In this document: positions 18,438-27,663 of the stretch, piece by piece | Position numbering within the stretch: the stretch's first letter is position 1 | Layout of the letters: each line of letters begins with the position of its first letter | Assembly (NCBI RefSeq): GCF_051175315.1 | Contig: NZ_CP195100.1 | Location: 4,464,001 to 4,528,000 of the forward strand | DNA length: 64,000 nucleotides | DNA from: Tundrisphaera sp051175315 | GTDB taxonomy: Bacteria; Planctomycetota; Planctomycetia; Isosphaerales; Isosphaeraceae | Reading direction: 5' to 3' | Position numbers and translations under genes: made by a program | Notes under the pieces: model-generated | Seen by the model: only the letters and a program-made list of their open reading frames with translations | Told to the model about the DNA's origin: nothing | Database searches by the model: none

Positions 18438-19325
18438 TCAGGCCGGGGTGGTCGCCTTGCTGGACTTGGCGGCGGCGAGCAGCGCGGCGATCGTCCGGTC
18501 GGCCACCTTCACGCTTTCCATCGTCAGGATGGCGATCCGGTTGCGGAAGAAGGCGAAGAAGAAGATCGCCGGCACGGCCAAAGACACCCCCTCCAGGGTG
18601 ATGAACAGGGCCGACGAGATCCCCTCGGCCACCTTGTGGGGCTGGGGCTGCGACCCGGCGGCGTTGGCGATCTCGCGGAAGCTGTCGATCATGCCGGCGA
18701 TCGTGCCGACCAGCCCGATCATGGGGCCCAGGGTGCCGATGATGGCCAGGTAGCTGATCTTGGCCTCCATCCCGGTGACCACCTCGTCCTGGGTGTCGTG
18801 CATCGCCTCCTTGGCCTCGGCGCGGCCGTTGGGCAGGGCGGCCACCCCGCTGCGGACCAGGCGGGCCAGGAACGAATCGTTATCCCGGCAGGCGTCGTAG
18901 GCCTCCTGGAACTTCCTTTCCTTGATCGCCGTCTCCAGCTTCTCGACCAGGGCGGGGGGGACCGCCTCGGTCACGCGCAGCTCCATGAAGAGCTTGATGA
19001 CCAGGGCCGTGAAGTAGATCGACAGGAGGAGCAGGAAGGCGCCGATGATCCCGGAGGCCTCGATCGCCCAGCGGAGCAGAGACCGTTCGGTGCGGGGGGG
19101 CGCATCGGCCGAGGCGGCCGGCTCGGCGGGGGCGGCCGCGGGGTCGGCGGCCGGCTCGGCGGGGGCCTCGGCGGCCGGCGCCGGGTCGGCGGCCTTCTTC
19201 TCGTCCTGGCCGAACACCGACGGCGTCGGTGCCCAGGCCAGGCAGGCCAGGCATCCCGCGACGAACAGGGCCAGCGACCACGCCCGGCCGGGCGGGCGGG
19301 ACGATTCCAGCGCGAGACTTGTCAT
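18438..19325 (-). CDS. MotA/TolQ/ExbB proton-channel family protein
   Basis: The product has 295 residues. A signal sequence (about residues 14-40, ending VFGQ) is followed by an Ala/Pro-rich low-complexity linker (about 40-80) and then the ExbB core. The core has three membrane helices, the first around 'GIIGAFLLLLSIYFTALVIK', and the conserved 'LAIIGTLGPMIGLVGTIAGM' and 'GISSALFITLEGVSLAVPAI' segments. ExbB/TolQ forms the pentameric channel that uses proton flow with ExbD to drive outer-membrane work. The signal peptide plus linker is longer than in E. coli ExbB. Confidence 0.92.
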   Translation of the reverse strand: MTSLALESSRPPGRAWSLALFVAGCLACLAWAPTPSVFGQDEKKAADPAPAAEAPAEPAADPAAAPAEPAASADAPPRTERSLLRWAIEASGIIGAFLLLLSIYFTALVIKLFMELRVTEAVPPALVEKLETAIKERKFQEAYDACRDNDSFLARLVRSGVAALPNGRAEAKEAMHDTQDEVVTGMEAKISYLAIIGTLGPMIGLVGTIAGMIDSFREIANAAGSQPQPHKVAEGISSALFITLEGVSLAVPAIFFFAFFRNRIAILTMESVKVADRTIAALLAAAKSSKATTPA

Positions 19326-19621
19326 CGACGACTCTCCCGAGGCGGGGCCCCTCCCGGCGCGATGCGGGGACGGCCACGCCCGAACCGGCACGATCGGTCC
19401 GCGGGCGAACCCGGTGGCTCCCGCGGCCCCCGCTCGCGTCGCGAGGCGAATATTGGCCCAGATGACTTCAATATCAGCCCGCCAGACGGGTCCTGTCAAC
19501 TCCCCGGGCCGACTTTTCCCGCCCTATTTCAAAGCCCCCGGCCCCCCCCTCGACCCGGGGCGACGCACGCCGACTTCGCCACGCCGGCCGGGCCCGGTGC
19601 GGGCCCTCGAAAATGCCATCA

Positions 19622-20176
19622 TCAATTGAGGCTGGGATCGGCGGGGATCGTCCCCAGCCCGAGGAAATCGGAAAGCTTCTGCGCGTTGACCCGCTTCACG
19701 GTGGCGTTCCAGAGGTCATCGGTCCCCGCCCAGAAGATCGTCTCCAGGGTGGCGGGCAGGGTGAGCCAGGAGTCGAGGTCGAACTCCCCTTCGAGCTGGC
19801 CCGGCCCCCAGCCGGCGTAGTTGGCCACGACCAGGGACGGGTCGGGCCGGCCGAAGATCGCCTCGCGGACCTTGGACGCCTCCACGGAATTGAAGACCCC
19901 CGCGATGATCTCGCGGTCGGCCAGGGACTCATCCTGGTGGATCACCATCAACGGACCCGGCACCGGCCCCCCCAGGAGCAGCGTCTTATCCCAGTCCAGG
20001 GCCTCGTCGAACACCTCCTCGGCGATCTCGGCGACGGTGGTCTCGGTCGGCCGATTCAGGACGATCCCGGCCGCCCCGTCCTCATTGTGCTCGAGCATCA
20101 GGATGACCGAGCGGGTGAAGAACGGGGCGTTCAAGCCGGGCGTTGCGATCAGCAGCTGGCCTTTGAGCGTTCGCAT
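19622..20176 (-). CDS. YqgE/AlgH family protein
   Basis: The product has 184 residues. 'LKGQLLIATPGLNAPFFTRS', 'VILMLEHNEDGAAGIVLNRP' and 'GGPVPGPLMVIHQDE' are the characteristic UPF0301/AlgH segments. A central 'VVANYAGWGPGQLEGEFDLD' also fits. Start at ATG 20176. The family is widespread and structurally known, but its biochemical function is unsettled. It is preceded upstream by a 450-bp divergent intergenic region. Confidence 0.95.
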   Translation of the reverse strand: MRTLKGQLLIATPGLNAPFFTRSVILMLEHNEDGAAGIVLNRPTETTVAEIAEEVFDEALDWDKTLLLGGPVPGPLMVIHQDESLADREIIAGVFNSVEASKVREAIFGRPDPSLVVANYAGWGPGQLEGEFDLDSWLTLPATLETIFWAGTDDLWNATVKRVNAQKLSDFLGLGTIPADPSLN

Positions 20177-20629
20177 CACGGATGGGCCTCTAACCCCGGG
20201 TCTCGAACCCTCCCTCGGGGGGCTTCGCACCTGCACGCCGTTGCAAGGGCCGGGCCATGGGCGACATTTCTCGCGAAACGCCATCCGCCCGAACGGGTTC
20301 GGCCGATCCGCGGGGGGAAATCCGGGAAATCTTTCGAATCCGCGCGCGCCGACCGGGCGATGAAACGTTGTCCCTTGTGCCCGCGGACGATCGTCGTGCG
20401 GTCCGGTCGTGGCGGCGACGTGCCGACCGAGCGGCCCGATGCCGGGTCGGCCTAACCCCTTGACAGACGAGAGGCACACGATCGGACGCGGGCGGCGCAC
20501 CGACTGCCCGCCTTCAGCCGCCTCCCCGCCAGAGTCCCTCGCGATTTCCCCCGCCTCGCCCGCCCGGCCATCGACGTTGATGCGCAGGGCAACTCTCCCC
20601 CCCCATTGCTTCCCCGAGGTTCGTTCGTC
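20177..20629. other. 453-bp divergent intergenic region
   Basis: This region separates the YqgE gene from a small plus-strand gene. Open frames occur on both strands but have no domain or start signals. I see no tRNA, terminator or consensus promoter; a TTGACA at 20460-20465 has no matching -10 box. Confidence 0.4.
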
Positions 20630-21058
20630 ATGGGTCGATTCGTTGGGAAGATGTTGATCGGTGGCCGTCTGCTCGACGAGATGATCGGCGGGACGATCCG
20701 CCATGCCTCCCCGGACTCCGGCCGGGCCTCCGGCCAGGTGGCGCTGCCGCACGCGATCGAGCAGCTGGCCCGGTCGGCGAAGGGGCCGATCCACCTGATC
20801 ACCGAAGGCGGGCCGATGTTCCGGGTCGACCTGGGCCGCTCCCAGGTGGTCGGCGAGCTCTACGTCCTGTTCGACTTCGTCGGCACGGTGGCCGATTCCC
20901 ACCACCTGCCGATCTTCTCGATCCTGGCCTATCCCGACCTGCGGGCCGAGGCGGCGGGGGAGCCGGACGCGGGCCCGGCCGACGACGACGCCGACGAGCC
21001 GGTCGTCCTTGCGTTCACGCCGGCCGAGCGGACTCGCCGCCGCGCCGGCTCGGAGTAG
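20630..21058 (+). CDS. Hypothetical cytoplasmic protein
   Basis: The product has 142 residues from an ATG preceded by a GAGG about 10 bases upstream. The N-terminus MGRFVGKMLIGGRLLDEMIG is amphipathic, the middle contains 'GPIHLITEGGPMFRVDLGRS' and 'VGTVADSHHLPIFSILAYPD', and the tail is Asp/Glu/Ala-rich. It has no signal peptide. I do not recognise a family. Coding is supported by codon bias and a plausible ribosome site. Confidence 0.6.
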   Translation: MGRFVGKMLIGGRLLDEMIGGTIRHASPDSGRASGQVALPHAIEQLARSAKGPIHLITEGGPMFRVDLGRSQVVGELYVLFDFVGTVADSHHLPIFSILAYPDLRAEAAGEPDAGPADDDADEPVVLAFTPAERTRRRAGSE

Positions 21059-21085
21059 GGTCGGCCGGATCGGATCGCCCGGGGG

Positions 21086-21835
21086 TCAGACGCCCCGGGC
21101 GTCGGGGCCCCAGATCTGCTTGTGGAGCTGGACCTGGAGCCGGAGCGGCAGCCCGCTCTCCAGGACCCACGCGGCCAGCTCCGCCGGCGTCACCCGCCCG
21201 AACACGCCGCCGACCAGCAGCTGCACCCGGCCGGCGAGCCGGTGGGCCCGGATGTGCGCCGCCGACCAGTCGAAGTCGGCGCGATCGGCGACCACATACT
21301 TGACCTCGTCGGTCGGCTTGAGGCTCGCGAGGTTGCGGTCGAGGTTCGTCCGGGCCTCGCCCGACCCCGGCGTCTTCACGTCCAGGATCACCACCACGCG
21401 CGGGTCCACCGGGCCGATGTCGATCGACCCGCTGGTCTCCAGCAGGACGGCCCGCCCGGCGTCGGCCAGCGCGGCCATCAATGGCAGGACTTCGGGCTGG
21501 AGCAGGGGCTCGCCGCCGGTGACCTCGACCACCGCGTCGCCGGTCGCCAGCGCCCGCGCCACGACCTCGCCGACCGGGATCTCCTCGCCGTGGTGGAAGG
21601 CGTGGCGGGTGTCGCAGTAGGTGCAGCGGAGGTGGCACGCGGTCAGCCGGATGAAGGTGCAGGGCAGGCCGGCGTAGGTGCTCTCCCCCTGGATGCTCCG
21701 GTAGATCTCGTGGACCAGCAGCGTGCCCGGCGTCCGCCCTTCCAGCGACCGGAGCCGGCGCCGGACGACATCGGCCGAGGTGTTGGCGATGGCGGGGAAT
21801 TCGACCAGGTCCGATGCGGCGGGGGGGTGATCCAT
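21086..21835 (-). CDS. queE: 7-carboxy-7-deazaguanine synthase (radical SAM)
   Basis: This radical SAM enzyme makes CDG, the deazaguanine precursor of queuosine. The product has 249 residues. 'VHEIYRSIQGESTYAGLPCT' is the QueE N-terminal signature, and the cluster motif is C-x3-C-x2-C in 'ACHLRCTYCDTRHAF'. 'VVEVTGGEPLLQPEVLPLM' and 'LETSGSIDI' follow. The rest ends 'QLHKQIWGPDARGV', also typical. An N-terminal extension of about 35 residues precedes the core. Other queuosine genes are not nearby. Confidence 0.95.
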   Translation of the reverse strand: MDHPPAASDLVEFPAIANTSADVVRRRLRSLEGRTPGTLLVHEIYRSIQGESTYAGLPCTFIRLTACHLRCTYCDTRHAFHHGEEIPVGEVVARALATGDAVVEVTGGEPLLQPEVLPLMAALADAGRAVLLETSGSIDIGPVDPRVVVILDVKTPGSGEARTNLDRNLASLKPTDEVKYVVADRADFDWSAAHIRAHRLAGRVQLLVGGVFGRVTPAELAAWVLESGLPLRLQVQLHKQIWGPDARGV

Positions 21836-21927
21836 CAAAGCCTGCGTGGTGTCGCTGGGGCGAGGTCGGCCCGAGGCCGGGAAGACTTCGATTCTATCCG
21901 CCCCCAACCGCCGACGCCTAGCCACGT

Positions 21928-24900
21928 TCAGGCCGCAACCTCCGGGTGGAGCTTCCGCCAGCGGCGTTTTTGGGCGGCGAAGTAGAGGACGGGCAAAAAC
22001 ACGTCGATCACCTCGTCGGCCACCAGCAGCCCGCCCAGGACCGGGGCGGCCATCGGGCGGATCACCTCGGCCCCCACGCCCGAGGCCCAGAGCATCGGCG
22101 CGATCGAGACGATCGCCGCCCCCTCGGTCAGCAGCTTGGGGCGGAGCCGGTGCACGGCCCCTTCCAGGATGGCCTGCCGCAGCTCGGCGATCGAGCCGAT
22201 CCCCTCCAGCCCGCCGCGCTCCTCGATCGCCTCGCGGAGATAGACCAGCATCACGACGCCGGTCTCCACGGCCATGCCGAAGCAGGCGATGTACCCAACC
22301 TGGACCGCCACGCTGAACCGGAACCCGAACAGCCACTGGAAGATCGCCCCGCCCGCCAGCGCGCCCAGCACGCTGGTCATCAGCAACCCGGCGTCGACCC
22401 AGCTCTTGTGGGTCAGGTAGAGGATCAGCAGGATCGTGGCGATCACCGCCGGGAAGACCACGCGGAGCGTCTTCTGGGCCCGGGCCTGGTGCTCGAACGT
22501 CCCGGCCCACTCGACGTACATGCCGGGCGGAAGCTTGACGCGGTCGCGGACGACCTCGCGGGCCTCCTCGACGAACCCGACCTCGTCGCGGCCCCGGACG
22601 TTGAGCTGGACCGACGCCCGGAGCAGGCCGTTCTCGCTCTTGATCATCGACGGCCCCTCGACGACCCGGATGTCGGCCACCTCGGCCAATGGGACCTGGA
22701 CGGGAGCTGCGGCCCCCGGCTTCGGAGCGGTCGGGGCGCCGCCCATGCCGCCGGGGGCCGGGGCCATGCCCGATCCGCCGCCGCCCATCGTGCCGCCGCC
22801 GGTCACCAGGATCCGCTTGAGGGCCTCCACGTCGTCGCGGTAGGCGCGGGCGTAGCGGACCCGGACGGGGTAGCGCTCGCGGCCCTCGACGGTGGTGGTC
22901 AGGGTCCGGCCGCCCATCGCGACCTCGACCACGTCCTGCACGTCGCCGACGTTGACCCCGACCCGCGCCGCCTTCGCCCGGTCGATCCGGATCTCGACGT
23001 AGCCCTTGCCCGTGACCTGATCCGGGAAGACGTCGGCGGCCCCCCGGACGCCCCGGAGGACGGCGGCGATCTCCTGGGCGACCTTCTGGATCTGCCCGAG
23101 GTCCGGGCCGAACACGTTGGCGGCCACCGGCAGGCGGACGCCCGTGGCCAGCATCTCCACCCGGTTGGCGATCGGCTGGGTGAAGCTGTTCCCCCAACCG
23201 GGGACCTTGAGCGCCCCGTCCATCTCCTCGATCAGTTCGTTCTTGGTCTTCTGCCAGAGCAGGAGCGACTTCGCCAGAGGCCCTTCCAACCCCTCGCGGA
23301 GCGACGCCATCTCCTCGGGCGACGGGCGGCGGTCCAGGAGCTTCTTGCGCGGGGCGAGCTGGAGAAGCTCGTCGATCGCCGCATACGGGGCGTCCTTGAC
23401 CGCGAGGTCGAATACCTCCCAGTTCATCGCCTTGATCTTCGCCGCGAGCCGGCGGTGGTGCTCGTCGGCCAGGTGGGCGGCGATCCGGTCGATGAGCGTG
23501 GACGACGGCAGGCCGAGCAGGTCGCCGGCGGCATCCAAGGCCCGTTCGCCGGGTCCGGGCTTCGGCGCCAGCAGGGCCGGCCCCTCGCGGAGCACGCCCG
23601 ACGCGACCAGGCTCCGCGATGCCTCGCGGACCAGCGCCGCCACGTCGTCGGGCAGGACGGCGGTCGCGAACCGATCGGCATAGGTCGCGGACAGGGAACC
23701 GGCCAGCGCGGACCTTTCGGGCTCGGTCGCCGGCCGGAGGATCGAGCCCGGCTCGACCCGGCCCAGGAACGCGTCGATCGCCTCGGCCACCAGCGCCCGG
23801 CCCAGCTCGGGGCGGAAGCGGATCAGCCGGGCGTTGGCGCCCTCGCGCAGGGAACGGTCGATCCGGGTGGCCACGCCCATGGCCGCCTCGTCCTTCAGGG
23901 CGGTCCGGTCGTCGGCCGTCCCCGCCGCGCGGAGCAATCCCTTCCGGCCCATGTCATCGAGCGCCCGGCCGACCAGGGTCGACACGTCGTCGAACCGCAT
24001 CTGCCTTTTGGGCCAGAGGGTGCGATCGCGGAGGTTGATGACCGTCTCGATCATGTCCAGCGGGGCGGGGTCGGTGGCGGTGTCGGCGCGCCCGGCCTTG
24101 CCCACGACCTGCCAGACCTCCGGGAACCCGCGCAGGACCCCGTCGCGATAACGGAGGTCGTCGCCCACCTGCGCCACCGACGCCCGGGGCACGGTGGTCG
24201 GCATGTCCATGAGCGTCTGCTCGTCGAGGTCGGGCATGAACTCCCGGCCCATCTTCGTCGACGCGACGTATCCCAGGCCGACGATCACCGCGAACAGCCA
24301 GCAGACCAGCCCGGTCCGGTCCATCAGCCACGACAGCATCGGCTTGAAGATCGCGATCATCGACCGGACCAGCCAGTTGTCCTCCTCGGACTTGATCCTT
24401 CCCTTGAGGAAGATCGGGATCAGGGCCGGGACCAGCGTGATCGACAGCAGGGCCACCCCCAGCAGGGCGAACGTCTTGGTGAACGCCAACGGGTGGAACA
24501 GCTTCCCCTCGCGCCCGGAGAGGGCGAACACCGGCAGGAACGAGACGATCGTGATCATCACCGAGAAGAAGATCGGCCGCCCCACGGTCCGGCACGCCGG
24601 GATCACCAGCTCGGTGATGTCCCCCCGGATCGGCTCGCGGCCGAAGTGGCGGGTCAGGTGGTGCGAGGCGTTCTCCGCCATCACCACCGCCTGGTCGATC
24701 AGGATCCCCACGCTGATCGAGATCCCCGCCAGGCTCATGATGTTCGACGACATCCCCAGCAGGCGCATCAGGAGGAAGCTGAACAGGATCGCCAGGGGCA
24801 GGGTGGCCGCCACCACGAAGGCGTTGCCCAGGTGGCCCATGACCAGCAGGATCGCCAGCGTGCAGACGATCAACTCCTCCTGGACCGTCCCGCCCACCGT

Positions 24901-25899
24901 CTCCAGCGCCTTGTGGATCAGGGGGGTCCGGTCATAGAACGGGACGATCCGGACCCCCTGGGCGTTGAGGCCGTCCTGGAGCGTGGCGATCTTCGCCTTG
25001 ATCCGCCGGGTCACCTCCAGGGGGTTCTCGCCGACCCGCATCAGGACCACGCCGCCCACCGCCTCCTTGCCGTCCTTCTCCAGGACGCTGCGGCGGAACC
25101 CCTGGCCGATCTGCACCGTGGCCAGCTGGCCGACCGTGATCGGCGTGCCGTCGCGGGTGGTGACGACGGTCTCCTCGATGTCGCGGACGCCCCGGATCCA
25201 GCCGACCGAGCGGATCAGGTACTCGGCGTTCCCCTGGTGGATCACCCGGCCGCCGACCGCCGCGTTGGACCGCGACACCGCCGCGTCCAGCTCCCCCAGG
25301 CCGATCCCGTAGGCGCGGAGCTTGTTGGGGTCGACGTCGATCTGGTACTCCCGCGCCGCCCCGCCCACGCCGGCGACCTCGGCCACGCCGGGCACGCTCG
25401 CCAGCTGGTAGCGGACGTACCAGTCCTGGAGCGACCGCAGTTCGGCCAGGTCCTTGCCGTCCCCCTCGATCGTGTACCAGAAGATCTGCCCCAGCGCCGT
25501 GGCGTCCGGGGCCATGTAGGGGGTCACGCCGTCCGGCAGGAACGTCGTGGCGATCGCCAGCTTCTCCTGGACCCGTTGGCGGGCGAAGTAGTAGTCGGTC
25601 CGATCCTCGAAGATGATCGCGATCATCGAGAAGTTGAACTCGCTCGACGACCGCACCGTCTTCACCCCGGCCAAGCCTTGCAGGCTGACCGAGAGGGGGT
25701 AGGTCACCTGGTCCTCGATCTCCTGGGGGCTGCGGCCCATCCAGTCGGTGAAGACGATGACCTGGTTCTCCGACAGGTCCGGGATGGCGTCGACCGGCAT
25801 CGTGACCATCGCGCGGGCCCCGGCCACCCCGAGCGCCAGGGCGGCCAGGATCACCAGGTAGCGGTTGCGGATCGACCACTCGATGATGGCGCCGATCAC
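21928..25899 (-). CDS. cusA: CusA/CzcA heavy-metal RND efflux pump with large periplasmic insertion
   Basis: The product has 1323 residues, against about 1040 for CusA/CzcA. The RND layout is clear: a first helix, the porter domain 'FTDWMGRSPQEIEDQVTYPL', the second helix group with the proton-relay Asp in 'SVGILIDQAVVMAEN' (about residue 402), and 'FMPDLDEQTLMDMPTTVPR' with 'VVGKAGRADTATDPAPLDM'. About 250 extra residues (roughly 632-885) then interrupt the porter domain before 'DGALKVPGWGNSFTQPIANR', and a Gly/Met-rich loop lies near residue 1035-1065. The ATG overlaps the cusB stop (ATGA). Cu, Ag, Zn, Cd or Co export is inferred from the family; the metal is not determined. Confidence 0.93.
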   Translation of the reverse strand: MIGAIIEWSIRNRYLVILAALALGVAGARAMVTMPVDAIPDLSENQVIVFTDWMGRSPQEIEDQVTYPLSVSLQGLAGVKTVRSSSEFNFSMIAIIFEDRTDYYFARQRVQEKLAIATTFLPDGVTPYMAPDATALGQIFWYTIEGDGKDLAELRSLQDWYVRYQLASVPGVAEVAGVGGAAREYQIDVDPNKLRAYGIGLGELDAAVSRSNAAVGGRVIHQGNAEYLIRSVGWIRGVRDIEETVVTTRDGTPITVGQLATVQIGQGFRRSVLEKDGKEAVGGVVLMRVGENPLEVTRRIKAKIATLQDGLNAQGVRIVPFYDRTPLIHKALETVGGTVQEELIVCTLAILLVMGHLGNAFVVAATLPLAILFSFLLMRLLGMSSNIMSLAGISISVGILIDQAVVMAENASHHLTRHFGREPIRGDITELVIPACRTVGRPIFFSVMITIVSFLPVFALSGREGKLFHPLAFTKTFALLGVALLSITLVPALIPIFLKGRIKSEEDNWLVRSMIAIFKPMLSWLMDRTGLVCWLFAVIVGLGYVASTKMGREFMPDLDEQTLMDMPTTVPRASVAQVGDDLRYRDGVLRGFPEVWQVVGKAGRADTATDPAPLDMIETVINLRDRTLWPKRQMRFDDVSTLVGRALDDMGRKGLLRAAGTADDRTALKDEAAMGVATRIDRSLREGANARLIRFRPELGRALVAEAIDAFLGRVEPGSILRPATEPERSALAGSLSATYADRFATAVLPDDVAALVREASRSLVASGVLREGPALLAPKPGPGERALDAAGDLLGLPSSTLIDRIAAHLADEHHRRLAAKIKAMNWEVFDLAVKDAPYAAIDELLQLAPRKKLLDRRPSPEEMASLREGLEGPLAKSLLLWQKTKNELIEEMDGALKVPGWGNSFTQPIANRVEMLATGVRLPVAANVFGPDLGQIQKVAQEIAAVLRGVRGAADVFPDQVTGKGYVEIRIDRAKAARVGVNVGDVQDVVEVAMGGRTLTTTVEGRERYPVRVRYARAYRDDVEALKRILVTGGGTMGGGGSGMAPAPGGMGGAPTAPKPGAAAPVQVPLAEVADIRVVEGPSMIKSENGLLRASVQLNVRGRDEVGFVEEAREVVRDRVKLPPGMYVEWAGTFEHQARAQKTLRVVFPAVIATILLILYLTHKSWVDAGLLMTSVLGALAGGAIFQWLFGFRFSVAVQVGYIACFGMAVETGVVMLVYLREAIEERGGLEGIGSIAELRQAILEGAVHRLRPKLLTEGAAIVSIAPMLWASGVGAEVIRPMAAPVLGGLLVADEVIDVFLPVLYFAAQKRRWRKLHPEVAA

Positions 25900-27575
25900 C
25901 GGTTCACCCGCCCCGAAGTCGCCTCGGCCGCCACCCTCGGGGCGGGGCGATGGTGTTGATGGTCATCGGCCGGCGCGGCCGGCGTTGGGTTCGTTTCGGG
26001 CGACCGATCGGCCGGCGTTGGGTTCGTTTCGGGCCGGGTCGACGGGTCGAGCCGGCTCTCGGCGTCGACCAGGAACGCCCCGGCGGCCACCACCGTCTCG
26101 CCCGGTTGCAGCCCTTCCAGGACCGGGAACCGGTCGCCGGAGCGCGGGCCGAGCACGACCTTCCGCCCCTCGTAGACGCCGGGCTCGGCCTCGACGTAGA
26201 CCATCCGCAGGGTCCCGGTGTCGATCACGGCGGACTCGGGCACGCTCAGGACGCCGTCTCGCGGAGGGGGTGCGAGCCGGGCGAGGAACTTGGCGGGCTT
26301 CGCCTTGATCTGGGGCGGGCACGACCCGCAGCAGGTCCAGATCGTCCGGCCTTCCACCTCCGTGGGGATCGGCTTGCCCATCGACCCGAGCGCGGCGTTG
26401 GTGACCGGGCAGATCTTCTGCGAGGCCACGGTCATCGCCTCCGGCCCGTCGCCGCCCGCCTTCGCGATCCGGCCCCGGAACATCGGCGTCTCGGCGATCG
26501 GGGTCCGGAGCGTGACCGTGGCGAAGAAGCCGGGCAGCAGGCGGTGGTCGGCGTTGTCGAGATCATAGCGGACCTCGACGGTCCGCGTGGCGGGGTCGAG
26601 GTGCGGCTGGATGAACGCCACTTTCCCGGCGAACACCGACCCCGGATAGGCCGGCACCGTCGCCTCGACCGCCTGCCCGACCCGGACCAGCCCGACCTGA
26701 TCCTCATAGACCCGGGCCTTGACCCACACGGTCGACAGGTCGGCGACCTCGAACAGCGATTGCCCCTCGCTGACGTACTGCCCCTCGACCACGTCCTTGC
26801 GGACCACGTGGCCGCCGATCGGCGCCAGGATCGGCAGGGTGAAGTCGGCCTTGCCGTCGCGGACGATCGCCCGGATCTGCTCGGCGGTCACGCCCATCAG
26901 GCCCAGCTTGTCGGCCGCGAGCTTCTCCAGGTCATTCCCCTCGCCGAGCAGCGACCGAGCGGCCGGCGCCTTGGCCCGCTGGTGGGCGAGCAGGAGTTCC
27001 CGGACGCCCTGGTACAGCTCGGCCCCGTAGAGTTCGGCCATCGGCGCGCCGGCCGCGACCTCGACCCCGGTGAAGTCGACGTGCAGCTTCTCGACCCGCG
27101 CCATGCCCCGGACCTTGGAGGCGATCTGCCGGACCTTCCGCTCGTCGTACTCGACCGTGCCCACGGTGCTGAACGTCTCGGTGATCGGCTCGTAGGCGAC
27201 CTCGGCGGTGCGGATGCCCGCCTGGTGGATCCGGTGCGGGGCCAGCTGGACCCGCGCCAGGACCCCCGCGGCGAGCGGGGCCTTCTCCCCCTTCTGCCGT
27301 TTCGCCAGAGGCATCCCGCACGCCGGGCAGCTCCCCGGCTCGTCGCGGATCACGGCCGGGTGCATGGGGCAGAAGTATTCGATCCCGGACACGGCCGCGA
27401 CGGCGCCCGTCGCCTTCGGCCGCATCCACTTGTCGTAGCGGTTCGCCAGCGTGTCCCAGTAGGCGAAGCCCAACCCGGTCGCCCCCATCAGGACGATGAA
27501 CCGGAGCCGAAGCTCGACCACCTTGATCACCATCCGCGCCCGCGCCCACCGCGATCCCGCCCCTTCGGTCGCCAT
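25896..27575 (-). CDS. cusB: CusB-type periplasmic adaptor with two extra metal-binding modules
   Basis: The product has 559 residues from the ATG giving MATEGAGSRW. One membrane anchor is near residues 25-40. Residues about 66-91 are a heavy-metal-binding domain (FCPMHP...CPACGMPL). The adaptor core follows, with 'VEYDERKVRQIASKVRGMAR', an alpha hairpin with 'LLGEGNDLEKLAADKLGLMG', and 'TLPILAPIGGHVVRKDVVEG'. A second Cys-rich module (about residues 386-435, CPVT...CCGSC) is inserted before the C-terminal strands, similar to TRASH/YHS domains. The C-terminal tail has a short ETNPTPA repeat and a His cluster (DDHQHH). It joins CusA to the outer-membrane channel. Confidence 0.9.
   Translation of the reverse strand: MATEGAGSRWARARMVIKVVELRLRFIVLMGATGLGFAYWDTLANRYDKWMRPKATGAVAAVSGIEYFCPMHPAVIRDEPGSCPACGMPLAKRQKGEKAPLAAGVLARVQLAPHRIHQAGIRTAEVAYEPITETFSTVGTVEYDERKVRQIASKVRGMARVEKLHVDFTGVEVAAGAPMAELYGAELYQGVRELLLAHQRAKAPAARSLLGEGNDLEKLAADKLGLMGVTAEQIRAIVRDGKADFTLPILAPIGGHVVRKDVVEGQYVSEGQSLFEVADLSTVWVKARVYEDQVGLVRVGQAVEATVPAYPGSVFAGKVAFIQPHLDPATRTVEVRYDLDNADHRLLPGFFATVTLRTPIAETPMFRGRIAKAGGDGPEAMTVASQKICPVTNAALGSMGKPIPTEVEGRTIWTCCGSCPPQIKAKPAKFLARLAPPPRDGVLSVPESAVIDTGTLRMVYVEAEPGVYEGRKVVLGPRSGDRFPVLEGLQPGETVVAAGAFLVDAESRLDPSTRPETNPTPADRSPETNPTPAAPADDHQHHRPAPRVAAEATSGRVNR
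25977..26033. repeat. 24-bp direct repeat in the cusB 3' end
   Basis: Two identical 24-bp copies (25977-26000 and 26010-26033) have a period of 33 bp, so they keep frame and encode the doubled ETNPTPA segment of CusB. This looks like a slippage or duplication event in the disordered tail. Confidence 0.8.
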
Positions 27576-27663
27576 GTCCCACCCCCTCGACGCCCATCGC
27601 TGGACGCCCCAGGAACCCCGGACCAATCGTCGTGAATCGACACGCCAACGTCGGGGTGCGGGC

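Noticed and set aside
21946..25959. 1337-codon plus-strand frame opposite cusA
   Set aside because: It mirrors the RND pump gene, with no recognisable domain; the minus strand holds all conserved motifs.
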